Part shown: positions 43,261-52,086 of the stretch, piece by piece
How positions within the stretch are numbered: position 1 is the first letter of the stretch
How the letters are laid out: every line of letters starts with the position of its first letter
NCBI RefSeq assembly: GCF_947495315.1
Contig: NZ_CANLYD010000006.1
Coordinates: forward strand, 186,001 to 250,000
Origin: an uncultured Aquimarina sp.
GTDB lineage: Bacteria; Bacteroidota; Bacteroidia; Flavobacteriales; Flavobacteriaceae
Direction of reading: 5' to 3'
DNA length: 64,000 nt
The notes under the pieces: generated by a model
The model's input: only the letters and a program-made list of their open reading frames with translations
Told to the model about the DNA's origin: nothing
Databases searched by the model: none
Made by a program: the position numbers and the translations under genes

Positions 43261-44643
43261 TTAATCCGAGTTATCGGTAGCATACCATTTAGCGATAGTG
43301 TTTTCGGCTGGTTTAAATCTAGGAGAAAAATCTAAATTAGTAGGTGTATTTTCCTTATTTGATCTGGTATTCCATTGCCAGATATATGTTCCTGCAAACC
43401 AATCTTTATTCCACAATGTTTCATAAAGTGCCTGATAAGCTATTTGCTGGGTTTTATCAGATTTTTGTTTGGATAAAATACTCAGAGAAGATCCCCATTC
43501 CCAAGGTTTGATAGTTGCCGATGCTTCACTTTTATATCCTATTTCTGTAAATAATATTGGTTTGTTATGTTTTCTTGATAGCAATTCTAGCATTTCAACA
43601 TGTGTATTCCAACCGTTTTTTACAGTATTTAAATCTGGATTTGAACCTTCGGTTAAAGGAAAGTAAGCTTGGATTCCTATATAATCCAGTTCATTCCAAA
43701 AATCGATTAATTCATATTCACCATCCCAATTTGCTGCATACGTAAGTTTTCCTTTATAGATAGTCTTAATTTCTTTGATTAGAGCCTTCCATTTTTCTGG
43801 TTGAGACATTAGAGAACTTTTCAATTCTGTTCCAATACAAAGTAGCTCTACATTGGTTTTAGTAGCCATTGTTGCATAGTGTAGCATATTTTTACGGTAA
43901 GATTCAAACCAAGTATCCCAATCAGCAGAAGAGGGTTGTTTTACATTAGATCTCCATCCAGAACTTAACCAAAGGTGTGGTTTTAGCATTATATGAATGT
44001 TTCTATCCTTAAGCTCTGTGATTGTATTTATAAATATACTGTCTCTTCGAGACCATTGACCAACTTTTTTTGGAATTCTCATTTCTAAGGTTTCCTCATC
44101 TTCCTGATCTAAAAACGGAACAACCGCCACCCATTCTATATTAGATCGAACTAGGTCATCAATAGCTGCTTTATTATTGTCATTATAATTCCAACCAAAT
44201 ACAGTCATTCCGCGATGTTTTCCGTCAATTTGGTATAAATCATTAGAGATACCACTATTGTTTTCTATGGATGGAATCCAGTTATACTGAAAGTCTTCTG
44301 AACTATTTTTGATGATAATAAATTTAAAAATTCCAAATAGAACCAATGCAGGAGTAAACAATCTTAAAGAGAAATGCTTTATCATCACTGTAAAACCTTT
44401 CTTTTTTTGTATTCGAATAAAATATCTGAAAACTAGAAATAATAAATAAAGTATTATAAACAAGATATGAATTGCAAAAACAAACTTTAATCTTGTTAAC
44501 GTCTTCGAAAAATACTGTAAAGATTCTAAAAAAGTAAGGCCAGCCGATACTGCACCGATAACAAACAGAATTAGACTTATTAGCCAGGTGAATATATATA
44601 CTTTAAAAGCTGCAAAAAGTTTATTTTTCATATACGGAATCAT
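43261..44643 (-). CDS. GH113-like glycoside hydrolase, membrane-anchored
   Basis: The 460-residue protein has three N-terminal hydrophobic helices (roughly 10-35, 50-70, 88-112) and a TIM-barrel domain resembling family GH113 beta-mannanases: KHRGMTVFGWNYNDNN, HIMLKPHLWLSSGWR, ELLCIGTELKSSLMS (with the likely acid/base Glu), LDYIGIQAYFPLTEGSNPDL and KPILFTEIGYKSEASATI (with the likely nucleophile Glu). The end WFAGTYIWQWNTRSNKEN is also family-like. It would act on a mannan-type or related polysaccharide outside the cytoplasm. The start is ATG at 44643, or 44631 if the first four residues are dropped. It is convergent with the amidohydrolase gene. Confidence 0.85.
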   Translation of the reverse strand: MIPYMKNKLFAAFKVYIFTWLISLILFVIGAVSAGLTFLESLQYFSKTLTRLKFVFAIHILFIILYLLFLVFRYFIRIQKKKGFTVMIKHFSLRLFTPALVLFGIFKFIIIKNSSEDFQYNWIPSIENNSGISNDLYQIDGKHRGMTVFGWNYNDNNKAAIDDLVRSNIEWVAVVPFLDQEDEETLEMRIPKKVGQWSRRDSIFINTITELKDRNIHIMLKPHLWLSSGWRSNVKQPSSADWDTWFESYRKNMLHYATMATKTNVELLCIGTELKSSLMSQPEKWKALIKEIKTIYKGKLTYAANWDGEYELIDFWNELDYIGIQAYFPLTEGSNPDLNTVKNGWNTHVEMLELLSRKHNKPILFTEIGYKSEASATIKPWEWGSSLSILSKQKSDKTQQIAYQALYETLWNKDWFAGTYIWQWNTRSNKENTPTNLDFSPRFKPAENTIAKWYATDNSD

Positions 44644-44823
44644 TACCTAATTACATTAGAATAAGAATACATCGTAATCTTACATAGAATTTAGATGAAT
44701 ATTAATTTTTAAATGTAAATAAAATATAAACTTTTCATAAATTAAGTATTTAAAGTTGATTTAAGCTGTATTTTGATTCCGTTAACCATCACATAATCAG
44801 TATAAATACAAAATATAAGGTGT

Positions 44824-45474
44824 ATGGAATTGCAAAATAAATTTCTGATGTTATTAATTTTGATTGAAATTAATTTAGGACAGGCTCAATATAAAGAGAA
44901 TGATTGGAAGGAAAGAGATACTTGGATGAAAGTGTCAGAGATATTTGAGATAGCAGAAATCAAACCAGGCAGTAAAGTTGCGGATATAGGCTGCCATGAA
45001 GGGTATTTATCGATTCATATGGCTAAGGTAGTTGGAGCATCCGGAAAAGTCTTAGCAGTCGATGTTAGAGAAGATAGATTAGAGAAACTGGATGAGCACC
45101 TGAAGAAACGAAAGATTAAAAATGTAAAAACTATTTTAGGAGATTATGACGATCCAAAACTACCCGATAATTCCTTAGACGTTGTGGTCATTTTGGATAC
45201 GTATCATGAAATGGATGATTATAAAGAAATATTAGCACACGTTAAAAAGGCTTTGAAACCAACAGGCAACATTGTACTCATAGAAAAATTTAAGGAACAT
45301 ATGCTAAATAAGTCCAGAGATGAGCAAATGGAGGCTCATACATTAGCTATGCATTATGTGAAAGAAGAATTAGAAACAGCAGGATTTACAATAAAAAAGG
45401 AAATTGAAGACTTTGGTAGATGGAAAAAAGAGGAGGATAAACAAATATGGATTTTAGTAGGGACAAATAAGTAA
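44824..45474 (+). CDS. SAM-dependent methyltransferase with N-terminal signal-like segment
   Basis: This 216-residue protein has a class I methyltransferase fold: KVADIGCHEGYLSIHMAKVV (motif I), GKVLAVDVREDRLEKLDEH, KTILGDYDDPKLPDNSLDVV, and VILDTYHEMDDYKEILAHVK with LKPTGNIVLIEKF. The first 22 residues (MELQNKFLMLLILIEINLGQ, then AQ) look like a signal peptide ending in AQ. A secreted methyltransferase would be odd because SAM is cytoplasmic. The start could also lie further in, for example before KVSEIFE, which would remove the signal. It is a single gene with AT-rich flanks. Confidence 0.8.
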   Translation: MELQNKFLMLLILIEINLGQAQYKENDWKERDTWMKVSEIFEIAEIKPGSKVADIGCHEGYLSIHMAKVVGASGKVLAVDVREDRLEKLDEHLKKRKIKNVKTILGDYDDPKLPDNSLDVVVILDTYHEMDDYKEILAHVKKALKPTGNIVLIEKFKEHMLNKSRDEQMEAHTLAMHYVKEELETAGFTIKKEIEDFGRWKKEEDKQIWILVGTNK

Positions 45475-45665
45475 TGAATATTCGAATTCTTTATTTCTGA
45501 ATATATAGAATTTACAATGAAAGTTAGAAAAACTATTTATTTAACTTCTCATAATATTCACTCTATTGATTTGCAAAAAAAAAAATAGTGTAAGAAGCAA
45601 ATTTGGTTTTAAAAAGAGTTTGCGCACATTATAATTTATAGAGTTTAGCAACTCCATTGCATTAG

Positions 45666-45691
45666 ATTTCATTTATATTTGTAAATGAAAT
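45666..45691 (+). promoter_or_regulatory. Palindromic promoter region overlapping the start codon
   Basis: ATTTCATTTA and TAAATGAAAT (45666-45675, 45682-45691) are a perfect 10-bp inverted repeat around TATTTG. The box TATATTTG (45674-45681) matches TAnnTTTG, so transcription would begin only a few nucleotides before, or at, the ATG at 45690. This suggests a nearly leaderless message and a binding site at the start. Confidence 0.5.
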
Positions 45692-46007
45692 GAAGTTTTT
45701 TACAATCATATTATCTTTTTTTATATTAGGCTTGGCACTTATACCTTGTTCCGATGCATTTAATCCAGAACATCAAGAAGGAGTATCATGTACTGACGAA
45801 CATGATCATTCTCAGGATACCGATGACTCTTGTACTTCAATATGTATATGTGCTTGTTGTGGAGTAACAATTACGCATGAGTTGTTGAAACAATTTAATG
45901 TAGCTATAAGAACCGTTATCATTTCTAAAGATGATTGTATCTATCAATCAGACTATACTTTTTATTTCTTTCCCAATATATGGCAACCACCTCAGGAAAT
46001 TAGCTAG
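45690..46007 (+). CDS. Secreted Cys/His-rich small protein, likely metal-binding
   Basis: The 105-residue protein has a signal peptide (MKFFTIILSFFILGLALIPC) and a mature part rich in Asp, His and Cys: PEHQEGVSCTDEHDHSQDTD, then DSCTSICICACCGVTITHEL. Small proteins of this look, sometimes called DUF6660, often lie just before TonB receptors in Bacteroidota, as here (70 nt upstream). The cysteine cluster CTSICICACCG plus the histidine-rich linker suggests copper or zinc binding at the cell surface. The Cys at the end of the signal could be lipidated, but the lipobox is not typical. Function as a metal scavenger or sensor is inferred. Confidence 0.75.
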   Translation: MKFFTIILSFFILGLALIPCSDAFNPEHQEGVSCTDEHDHSQDTDDSCTSICICACCGVTITHELLKQFNVAIRTVIISKDDCIYQSDYTFYFFPNIWQPPQEIS

Positions 46008-46077
46008 AAACTCAGTTGGCTTATGCAAAAATTGGCCATAGATCAAATTTGGAGAATTAAAAAAACTAAAATTTAGA

Positions 46078-48258
46078 ATGAAAAATATATTATGGAGCAT
46101 AATGCTCTCTATATTACTATGTGCATATGCTAATGCACAAACAAGTACCTTAAAAATAAAGGTACTATCAGAATCTAATAGCGAGCCTCTTGTTGGAGCT
46201 ACTATCTACTCACCACAAATAGAAAAAGGATCTGTGACGGATCTTGATGGTATGGCAACTATTAATGAAATTCCGTCGGGAATTTATGATTTTACGATAT
46301 CATTTTTAGGTTTTGAATCAGTTAAAAAATCAATAAAGGTTCCGTATAAAGAAGTATTGGTTATAAAACTAAAAGAAGAAGGAGAATCTTTAGAAGAAGT
46401 AGTTTTACAGTCCAATCGAAGTACCAGAATCATCAAAAGAATTCCTACTAGAATCGAGTTTATAGGAGCAGAAGAGTTAGGAGAGAAAAATGCTATGAAT
46501 GCTACTAATATTTCCATGGTATTGAGAGAAAGTACAGGGATACAGATGCAGCAAACATCTTTAAGTAGTGGAAATTCCAATATTAGAATTCAAGGACTGG
46601 ATGGGCGATATACGCAGCTATTAAGAGATGGATTTCCTCTATATGGAGGATTTTCTAGCGGTTTGAGTATTATGCAGATACCTCCTTTGGATATAAAACA
46701 ATTCGAAATCATAAAAGGAAGCTCCTCTACACTCTATGGTGGAGGTGCCATTGCTGGACTGGTAAATATGATCTCTAAAACTCCTGAAGAAGAGCCTGAT
46801 CTGGATATTATGCTTACACAAACACACGCATTGGGTACAACAACTAATGTTTTTTATAGTAAACGAAATAATAAATTTGGTGTTACGCTATATGGGTCAG
46901 GTCATTATCAAAAGGAATTTGATCCAGAAGATGATGGGTTTAGTAATTTACCACGAACAAAATCTGTCTCGATTAATCCTAAAATATTTTATTATCCATC
47001 AGAAAAAACCACGTTTTGGTTTGGTGTTAATGGAACATATGATGATAGGATAGGAGGTGATACGAATGGAATAGAAAATAATGATAATAATAATTTATAC
47101 ACAGAAGAGAATATTTCTAAACGTTTGAGTACTCAGGCAGTTTATACAACTGAAATAGATTCTGTACGATCATTAAACATAAAAAATAGTTTTGCCTATT
47201 TTAATCGTGACCTTACTGTTCCAAGCCTAAATTTTAAAGGGAATCAGTTCAATTCGTTTACAGAAATAGCCTATAATAAGCAGGGTGTAAGAGCTGATTG
47301 GACTTTAGGCGCAAATTTATATACTGTAGATTTTGATGAGGAATCCACTATTTTAGAACGCGATCAAAGCGATATCACGGCTGGATTGTTTATAAATAAT
47401 ATCTTCGACATTACTGATAACTGGATAGTAGAGACAGGTTTTAGAGCAGATTATGCTAAAGACTGGGGATTTTTTCCTTTACCAAAAATATCACTTCTCT
47501 TCAAAGCGAACAATTCGTTTTCAAGTAGAATAGGAGGAGGTTTAGGGTATAAAATTCCAGATATTTTTACTGAAGAAGCTGAATTTATTAATTTCAATAA
47601 TGTATTGGCTATCGATAAAGATGGTTTAGACATAGAACGTTCTTATGGCGTAAATCTGGATTTTAATTATGATACCTACTTAACTGATGGGATTAGTTTT
47701 TCTATAAATCAATTATTTTATATGACAGCAATTCAGGATGGTTTATTGTTAACGGATACCAATACCGGTTTTTTTGAATTTGAAAATGCACAGGATGATA
47801 TTGTTAGTAAAGGAGCGGAGACCAATATTAAATTTAGTTATAAGGATTTTAGATGGTTTCTTAATTATGCGTTTATTGACACTCGTTTAAATTACCTTAA
47901 TGGTAATCCGCAAAAGCCCTTAACAGCAAGGCATAACGCAGGAAGTGTAGTGATGTATGAAAATAAAACATGGAGAATAGGTTTTGAAACCTATTATATA
48001 GGTAAGCAATTACTATCTAATGGAATAGAAACTACGGATTTTGTTTTAATGGGGTTATTAGGAATGCGTAATTTTAGTTGGGGAACAATTTTTGTAAATT
48101 TCGAGAATTTTACGGATAGAAGGCAAAGTAGATTCTCTCCATTGGTATTACCTCCAACTAATGATCCTACATTTACCGAAATTTATGCCCCTACAGATGG
48201 ATTTATTCTTAGTGCGGGTGTTATTATAAAACCCTTTGGGCAAAAAGAACATCATTAA
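46078..48258 (+). CDS. TonB-dependent outer-membrane receptor
   Basis: This 726-residue protein has a signal peptide (about residues 1-20, ending ANAQT) and a CarboxypepD_reg-like N-terminal domain (LKIKVLSESNSEPLVGATIY, with VTDLDGMATINEIPSGIYDF). A TonB plug follows (EEVVLQSNRSTRIIKRIPTR, with MVLRESTGIQMQQTSLSSGN, IRIQGLDGRYTQLLRDG and KGSSSTLYGGGAIAGLVNMI). The long C-terminal beta-barrel is rich in aromatic residues. It should import a ligand in a TonB-dependent manner. The small Cys/His-rich protein upstream suggests metal or metal-chelate uptake. The RIPTR and LDGRYTQLLRDG patterns resemble heme/metal-type Bacteroidota receptors, but the ligand is not proven. Confidence 0.92.
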   Translation: MKNILWSIMLSILLCAYANAQTSTLKIKVLSESNSEPLVGATIYSPQIEKGSVTDLDGMATINEIPSGIYDFTISFLGFESVKKSIKVPYKEVLVIKLKEEGESLEEVVLQSNRSTRIIKRIPTRIEFIGAEELGEKNAMNATNISMVLRESTGIQMQQTSLSSGNSNIRIQGLDGRYTQLLRDGFPLYGGFSSGLSIMQIPPLDIKQFEIIKGSSSTLYGGGAIAGLVNMISKTPEEEPDLDIMLTQTHALGTTTNVFYSKRNNKFGVTLYGSGHYQKEFDPEDDGFSNLPRTKSVSINPKIFYYPSEKTTFWFGVNGTYDDRIGGDTNGIENNDNNNLYTEENISKRLSTQAVYTTEIDSVRSLNIKNSFAYFNRDLTVPSLNFKGNQFNSFTEIAYNKQGVRADWTLGANLYTVDFDEESTILERDQSDITAGLFINNIFDITDNWIVETGFRADYAKDWGFFPLPKISLLFKANNSFSSRIGGGLGYKIPDIFTEEAEFINFNNVLAIDKDGLDIERSYGVNLDFNYDTYLTDGISFSINQLFYMTAIQDGLLLTDTNTGFFEFENAQDDIVSKGAETNIKFSYKDFRWFLNYAFIDTRLNYLNGNPQKPLTARHNAGSVVMYENKTWRIGFETYYIGKQLLSNGIETTDFVLMGLLGMRNFSWGTIFVNFENFTDRRQSRFSPLVLPPTNDPTFTEIYAPTDGFILSAGVIIKPFGQKEHH

Positions 48259-48373
48259 TTCATATAATAAAGGATGCCTTGTTTCTTTATAACAAGGTAT
48301 CCTACAAGTTTCGAGCTCCTAAACTAATCTAAACTTTCGTTTTAGTACCATTATATCTTAATGTCAATAAAGA

Positions 48374-49264
48374 TTATAGCTTATTATTGTTAGCTATTTC
48401 TAGTCTATAACCGACACCGTGAACGTTTACAATTTTGACCTCCGAATCTTTACCGAGTTTTTTTCGTAGTTTAGAAATAAACATATCCAGACTTCTACCT
48501 ACAACAACACCATTATCTTCCCAGACTTGTTTGATAAGCTGTTCTCTCTTAACAATCTGGTTAGGATAATGCGCAAAAATAGCTAGTAACTCACTTTCTT
48601 TAGCTGTCAATGAAATTTCAGTTTGATCTTTGTTTAACTTCTGCTGATCTGGATAAAATATAAGTGTACCCAGAACGATTTGGTTTGATGAAACTATTGG
48701 ATTGTTTTCTCGATGTTTCTTTTTGAATAGGGTAGTACTAGTAATTATAATAATAAGCAATACTAATAAAGAAAAGGTGTACATATTACCCATTTCGCCA
48801 TATAAAGAAGTAGTTTCTTCTTTGAACATAATAACCTGGATAGTATAACAACTTACAGGAAGTTTTCTGCCTAAGCATGAAATTTCAATTTCTTTTACAG
48901 GGCCTAATATTTCATAGCTATAGGATACTTCTTTTGTCTCACAATGAATCACCTCTGTAATATAATTGTCAGGGAGGTCTGTTTTTTTTAATTCAGCATC
49001 AATAATTGCTACTAAATCTTCTGGATTAATTGTTAATTCTTGCTGAAAAGATAACTCAAATTTATAATCAGAAATCTCTTTTATCGGTAATACTAAAGAT
49101 GTAGAGTCATTATTTTTTAATAATAACTTGTTTCCAACAGCTCTTAAGGCTACTTTAATCTTTTCTGCATAAAACAAATCTTCTTTTGGAGAAAAACTAT
49201 GAATCGTCATTATACTCATCAATAAGATGATAGCGGTTATTAGTATTTTGAATTTATTCTTCAC
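48374..49264 (-). CDS. Membrane-bound winged-helix transcription regulator
   Basis: The 296-residue protein has an N-terminal signal anchor (ILITAIILLMSIMTIHSFSP), a periplasmic sensor part (about residues 25-155), a TM helix (YTFSLLVLLIIIITSTTLFK, about 163-182) and a C-terminal OmpR/PhoB-type winged helix (YPDQQKLNKDQTEISLTAKE, ELLAIFAHYPNQIVKREQLI and VNVHGVGYRLEIA). The DNA-binding domain is C-terminal, inside the cell, opposite to the N-terminal layout of ToxR/CadC. It would convert a periplasmic signal directly into transcription. It starts with GTG and is divergent from the FKBP-YceI lipoprotein gene, its possible target. Confidence 0.9.
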   Translation of the reverse strand: MKNKFKILITAIILLMSIMTIHSFSPKEDLFYAEKIKVALRAVGNKLLLKNNDSTSLVLPIKEISDYKFELSFQQELTINPEDLVAIIDAELKKTDLPDNYITEVIHCETKEVSYSYEILGPVKEIEISCLGRKLPVSCYTIQVIMFKEETTSLYGEMGNMYTFSLLVLLIIIITSTTLFKKKHRENNPIVSSNQIVLGTLIFYPDQQKLNKDQTEISLTAKESELLAIFAHYPNQIVKREQLIKQVWEDNGVVVGRSLDMFISKLRKKLGKDSEVKIVNVHGVGYRLEIANNNKL

Positions 49265-49397
49265 GTTAAAAATGTTTCTTATTTACAAATAACTAAAAAT
49301 TTACAATTGCTATACACTTTTTTACAATTGATTTAGCATTGTAGGATAGGGGTTGGATTATTTTCGTCTCAACTAAAATTTAAAAATATTATAATAG

Positions 49398-50390
49398 ATG
49401 AAAACTAATGTAAGAATTCAACTTAATAAATTGAATACCAATATTGTTAAAATATACATAAGCATGCTTGTACTTATGGTGTTTTTTGGGTGTTCGAGTA
49501 AAACGGACTTTACGAGTACAGCCTCAGGACTTCAATATAAAATAGTAAAACCCGGTTCAGGCCCTGCAGTTGTGAAGGGACAAGAAGTCCTTATTCATGA
49601 AACTACAAAATACACTAATGAATTTATAGTATACACTTCTAAAGATAGACCGAAACCTATTAAAATTCTGGTAGGAGGTAATCAGGTTATAGATGGAGTT
49701 GATGAAGGACTGTTAGGTATGCAAAAAGGAGAGATTCGTAAACTTATTGTTCCGCCTTTATTGAGCAAAAGAATGGGAAATGCAACATTTCCTCATCCAG
49801 ATTCTACATTGTTGTATGATATAGAATTGATCGATATTGTACAAAAGAAACCTGTTCCAAAAATTACTCAAGGAAACATTTTAAAAATAGATAAAGAAAA
49901 TAGTAATTTAAGATGGGAAGGATTTAATAAACTGCAAAGTGATGGACATTATGGATCTGTAGCTTTTGATAGCGGAGAATTTCATTTAAAAGACAGCAAA
50001 ATTATTGGCGGAACTTTTGTAATTGATATGAATACCATTGCAAATATAGATGGTGGATATAGTGAGATGTTAGTAGATCATCTGAAAAATGAAGATTTTT
50101 TTGATGTAGAAAAATATCCCGTTTCTAGACTTTCGATACTTGTAATAAAATATCTGGATGATTCTAATATTTTGGTAACGGGGGATTTGACAATAAAAGA
50201 TGTAAAACAACCTATAGAATTTAATGCTCTTTTGACTTATAATGATAAGAAATTGATCTTTACATCAAAATTTGTAATTGATAGGACAAGATGGAATATA
50301 CATTACAAATCTGGTAGTATTTTTAATGGTTTAGGTGATGATTTGATCTCGGATGAAATACAGTTTGAAGCGACTTTATTAACAGAATAA
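49398..50390 (+). CDS. FKBP-type PPIase fused to a YceI domain (lipoprotein)
   Basis: The 330-residue lipoprotein (signal ending LVLMVFFGCSSKTDFTS, lipid Cys near residue 32) joins two known domains. The N-terminal part (about 42-153) is FKBP-type: SGLQYKIVKPGSGPAVVKGQ, VDEGLLGMQKGEIRKLIVPP and TLLYDIELIDIV. The C-terminal part (about 160-330) is a YceI lipocalin-like domain that binds isoprenoid or fatty chains: NSNLRWEGFNKLQSDGHYGS, GGTFVIDMNTIANID and DLTIKDVKQPIEFNALL. The fusion suggests a periplasmic carrier or chaperone for lipid-linked molecules. The divergent membrane regulator gene may control it. Confidence 0.9.
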   Translation: MKTNVRIQLNKLNTNIVKIYISMLVLMVFFGCSSKTDFTSTASGLQYKIVKPGSGPAVVKGQEVLIHETTKYTNEFIVYTSKDRPKPIKILVGGNQVIDGVDEGLLGMQKGEIRKLIVPPLLSKRMGNATFPHPDSTLLYDIELIDIVQKKPVPKITQGNILKIDKENSNLRWEGFNKLQSDGHYGSVAFDSGEFHLKDSKIIGGTFVIDMNTIANIDGGYSEMLVDHLKNEDFFDVEKYPVSRLSILVIKYLDDSNILVTGDLTIKDVKQPIEFNALLTYNDKKLIFTSKFVIDRTRWNIHYKSGSIFNGLGDDLISDEIQFEATLLTE

Positions 50391-50489
50391 ATAACCTTTC
50401 AGTATCTGATTTTATTCATTAGCAAACAAATTGTAGAAAAAAATAACATATTTTATGATAAAAATTCTGCAAAAATGCATAAAAGGAAG

Positions 50490-50497
50490 TAGTTTTG
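50490..50497 (+). promoter_or_regulatory. Promoter -7 box before the helicase gene
   Basis: TAGTTTTG matches TAnnTTTG and lies 22 nt before the helicase ATG. No TTG element is seen at the usual -33 spacing. Confidence 0.4.
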
Positions 50498-50518
50498 CAG
50501 CCCTAGAAATCAGAAAAT

Positions 50519-52069
50519 ATGTCGGATACCACAACAGAATTACAAGAAAAAAAAACAGGTAAGGATTTATATAGCTATCAAAAAGGAGCGATTAATAAGA
50601 TTTTCAAAAGTTTTGAAGATGCTCGTGAAGATTACCACTTGTTATATCAATTGCCAACAGGAGGTGGAAAAACAGTTATTTTTTCTGAGATTGTAAGACA
50701 ATATCTGAAACATCACAATAGAAAAGTGTTAGTGATGACACATCGTATCGAATTGTGTAAACAAACATCTACTATGCTTACGGGGTTTGGTGTTGATAAC
50801 AAAGTAGTGGATAGCAAAGCAAATCTGGATGATCAGGATAAATATAGTTGTTTTGTAGCAATGGTAGAAACTTTAAACAATAGACTGAATGAGGGTAAGT
50901 TAGATATTTCTGATATCGGTTTAGTGATTATTGATGAGGCACATTATAATTCATTTACTAAGCTATTTAAATTTTTCGAAAAGTCTTTTATTTTAGGAGT
51001 TACGGCTACGCCATTAAGCTCTAATATAAAATTACCAATGAAAGACAATTATGACGAGTTAATTGTTGGTGAAACTATAGAGTCCCTAATTGAGAATGAA
51101 TTTTTGGCGCGAGCAGATGTATTTGCATATAATATGGGATTAACTTCCCTGGAAGTAGGATCTAATGGAGATTATACGGTAAAATCTTCAGAAGATTTAT
51201 ACACCAATAGTAATATGCTTAGTCAGCTATTGCAATCTTATGAAAAACATTCTAAAGGGAAGAAGACGTTAATATTTAATAATGGTATTAACACTTCATT
51301 ACATGTATATGATACTTTTAGATCGGCAGGATATCCTATTGCACACCTAGACAACACGGCTACTAAGAAACAGAGAAAACAGATTCTCCAATGGTTTAAG
51401 GAGACGCCTGATGCTATTTTAACTTCTGTAAGTATTTTGACTACAGGATTTGATGAACCTACGGTAGATACTATTATCTTAAATCGTGCAACAAAATCAT
51501 TGACTTTGTATTATCAGATGATTGGACGTGGTTCTCGTATTCTGAAAAATAAATCTACATTTAACGTTATTGATCTAGGAAATAACTATCATCGTTTTGG
51601 GCCTTGGGGAGCAGATTTAGATTGGCAGAAAATATTCAACTCTCCCGATTATTATATGGATAAACTCCTTAATGATGAGGATATTGAGAATAAATTCAGG
51701 CACGAAATGCCAGAAGAATTAAGAGCTGAATTTGCTAATTCTGAAGAAGTGTATTTTGATATTAAAGAGACCTATAAAGATTCTGTTAGAAAAGGAGAGT
51801 CTTCTAAAGTTGTTTTAGAACGATCCATAGCACAACACGCAAAGATTTGTATAGAAAACAGTGAAGATGTTTATGACGCTATAGCTTTAGCCAAGATGTT
51901 AGGAGATGATATAGATCATAGGATACAGAGTTATGCTAAATGTATAAGCAGAAGTACTTATAATTTTTTATCCTGGTTAAAGGATGATTACAGAAAAAAG
52001 CTGAATACTTATTTGAGGGAAAATTTTGATACCAAATTCGAAGAAATTCATGGTAGACCTCCTGAATAA
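50519..52069 (+). CDS. SF2 DEAD/DEAH-box helicase (RadD/YejH-like)
   Basis: The 516-residue protein carries the superfamily 2 helicase motifs: Q-like YSYQKGAINKIFKSFEDARE, motif I QLPTGGGKTVIF, motif II GLVIIDEAHYNS, motif III GVTATPL, motif IV/V KTLIFNNGINTSLHVYDTFR and SILTTGFDEPTVDTIIL, and motif VI YYQMIGRGSRIL. The C-terminal 150 residues contain NVIDLGNNYHRFGPWG and a helical region. It resembles RadD-type helicases acting on DNA repair intermediates, though RNA targets are possible. It starts with ATG at 50519 and stands alone. Confidence 0.88.
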   Translation: MSDTTTELQEKKTGKDLYSYQKGAINKIFKSFEDAREDYHLLYQLPTGGGKTVIFSEIVRQYLKHHNRKVLVMTHRIELCKQTSTMLTGFGVDNKVVDSKANLDDQDKYSCFVAMVETLNNRLNEGKLDISDIGLVIIDEAHYNSFTKLFKFFEKSFILGVTATPLSSNIKLPMKDNYDELIVGETIESLIENEFLARADVFAYNMGLTSLEVGSNGDYTVKSSEDLYTNSNMLSQLLQSYEKHSKGKKTLIFNNGINTSLHVYDTFRSAGYPIAHLDNTATKKQRKQILQWFKETPDAILTSVSILTTGFDEPTVDTIILNRATKSLTLYYQMIGRGSRILKNKSTFNVIDLGNNYHRFGPWGADLDWQKIFNSPDYYMDKLLNDEDIENKFRHEMPEELRAEFANSEEVYFDIKETYKDSVRKGESSKVVLERSIAQHAKICIENSEDVYDAIALAKMLGDDIDHRIQSYAKCISRSTYNFLSWLKDDYRKKLNTYLRENFDTKFEEIHGRPPE

Positions 52070-52086
52070 TCTATGATCGTTTATTT

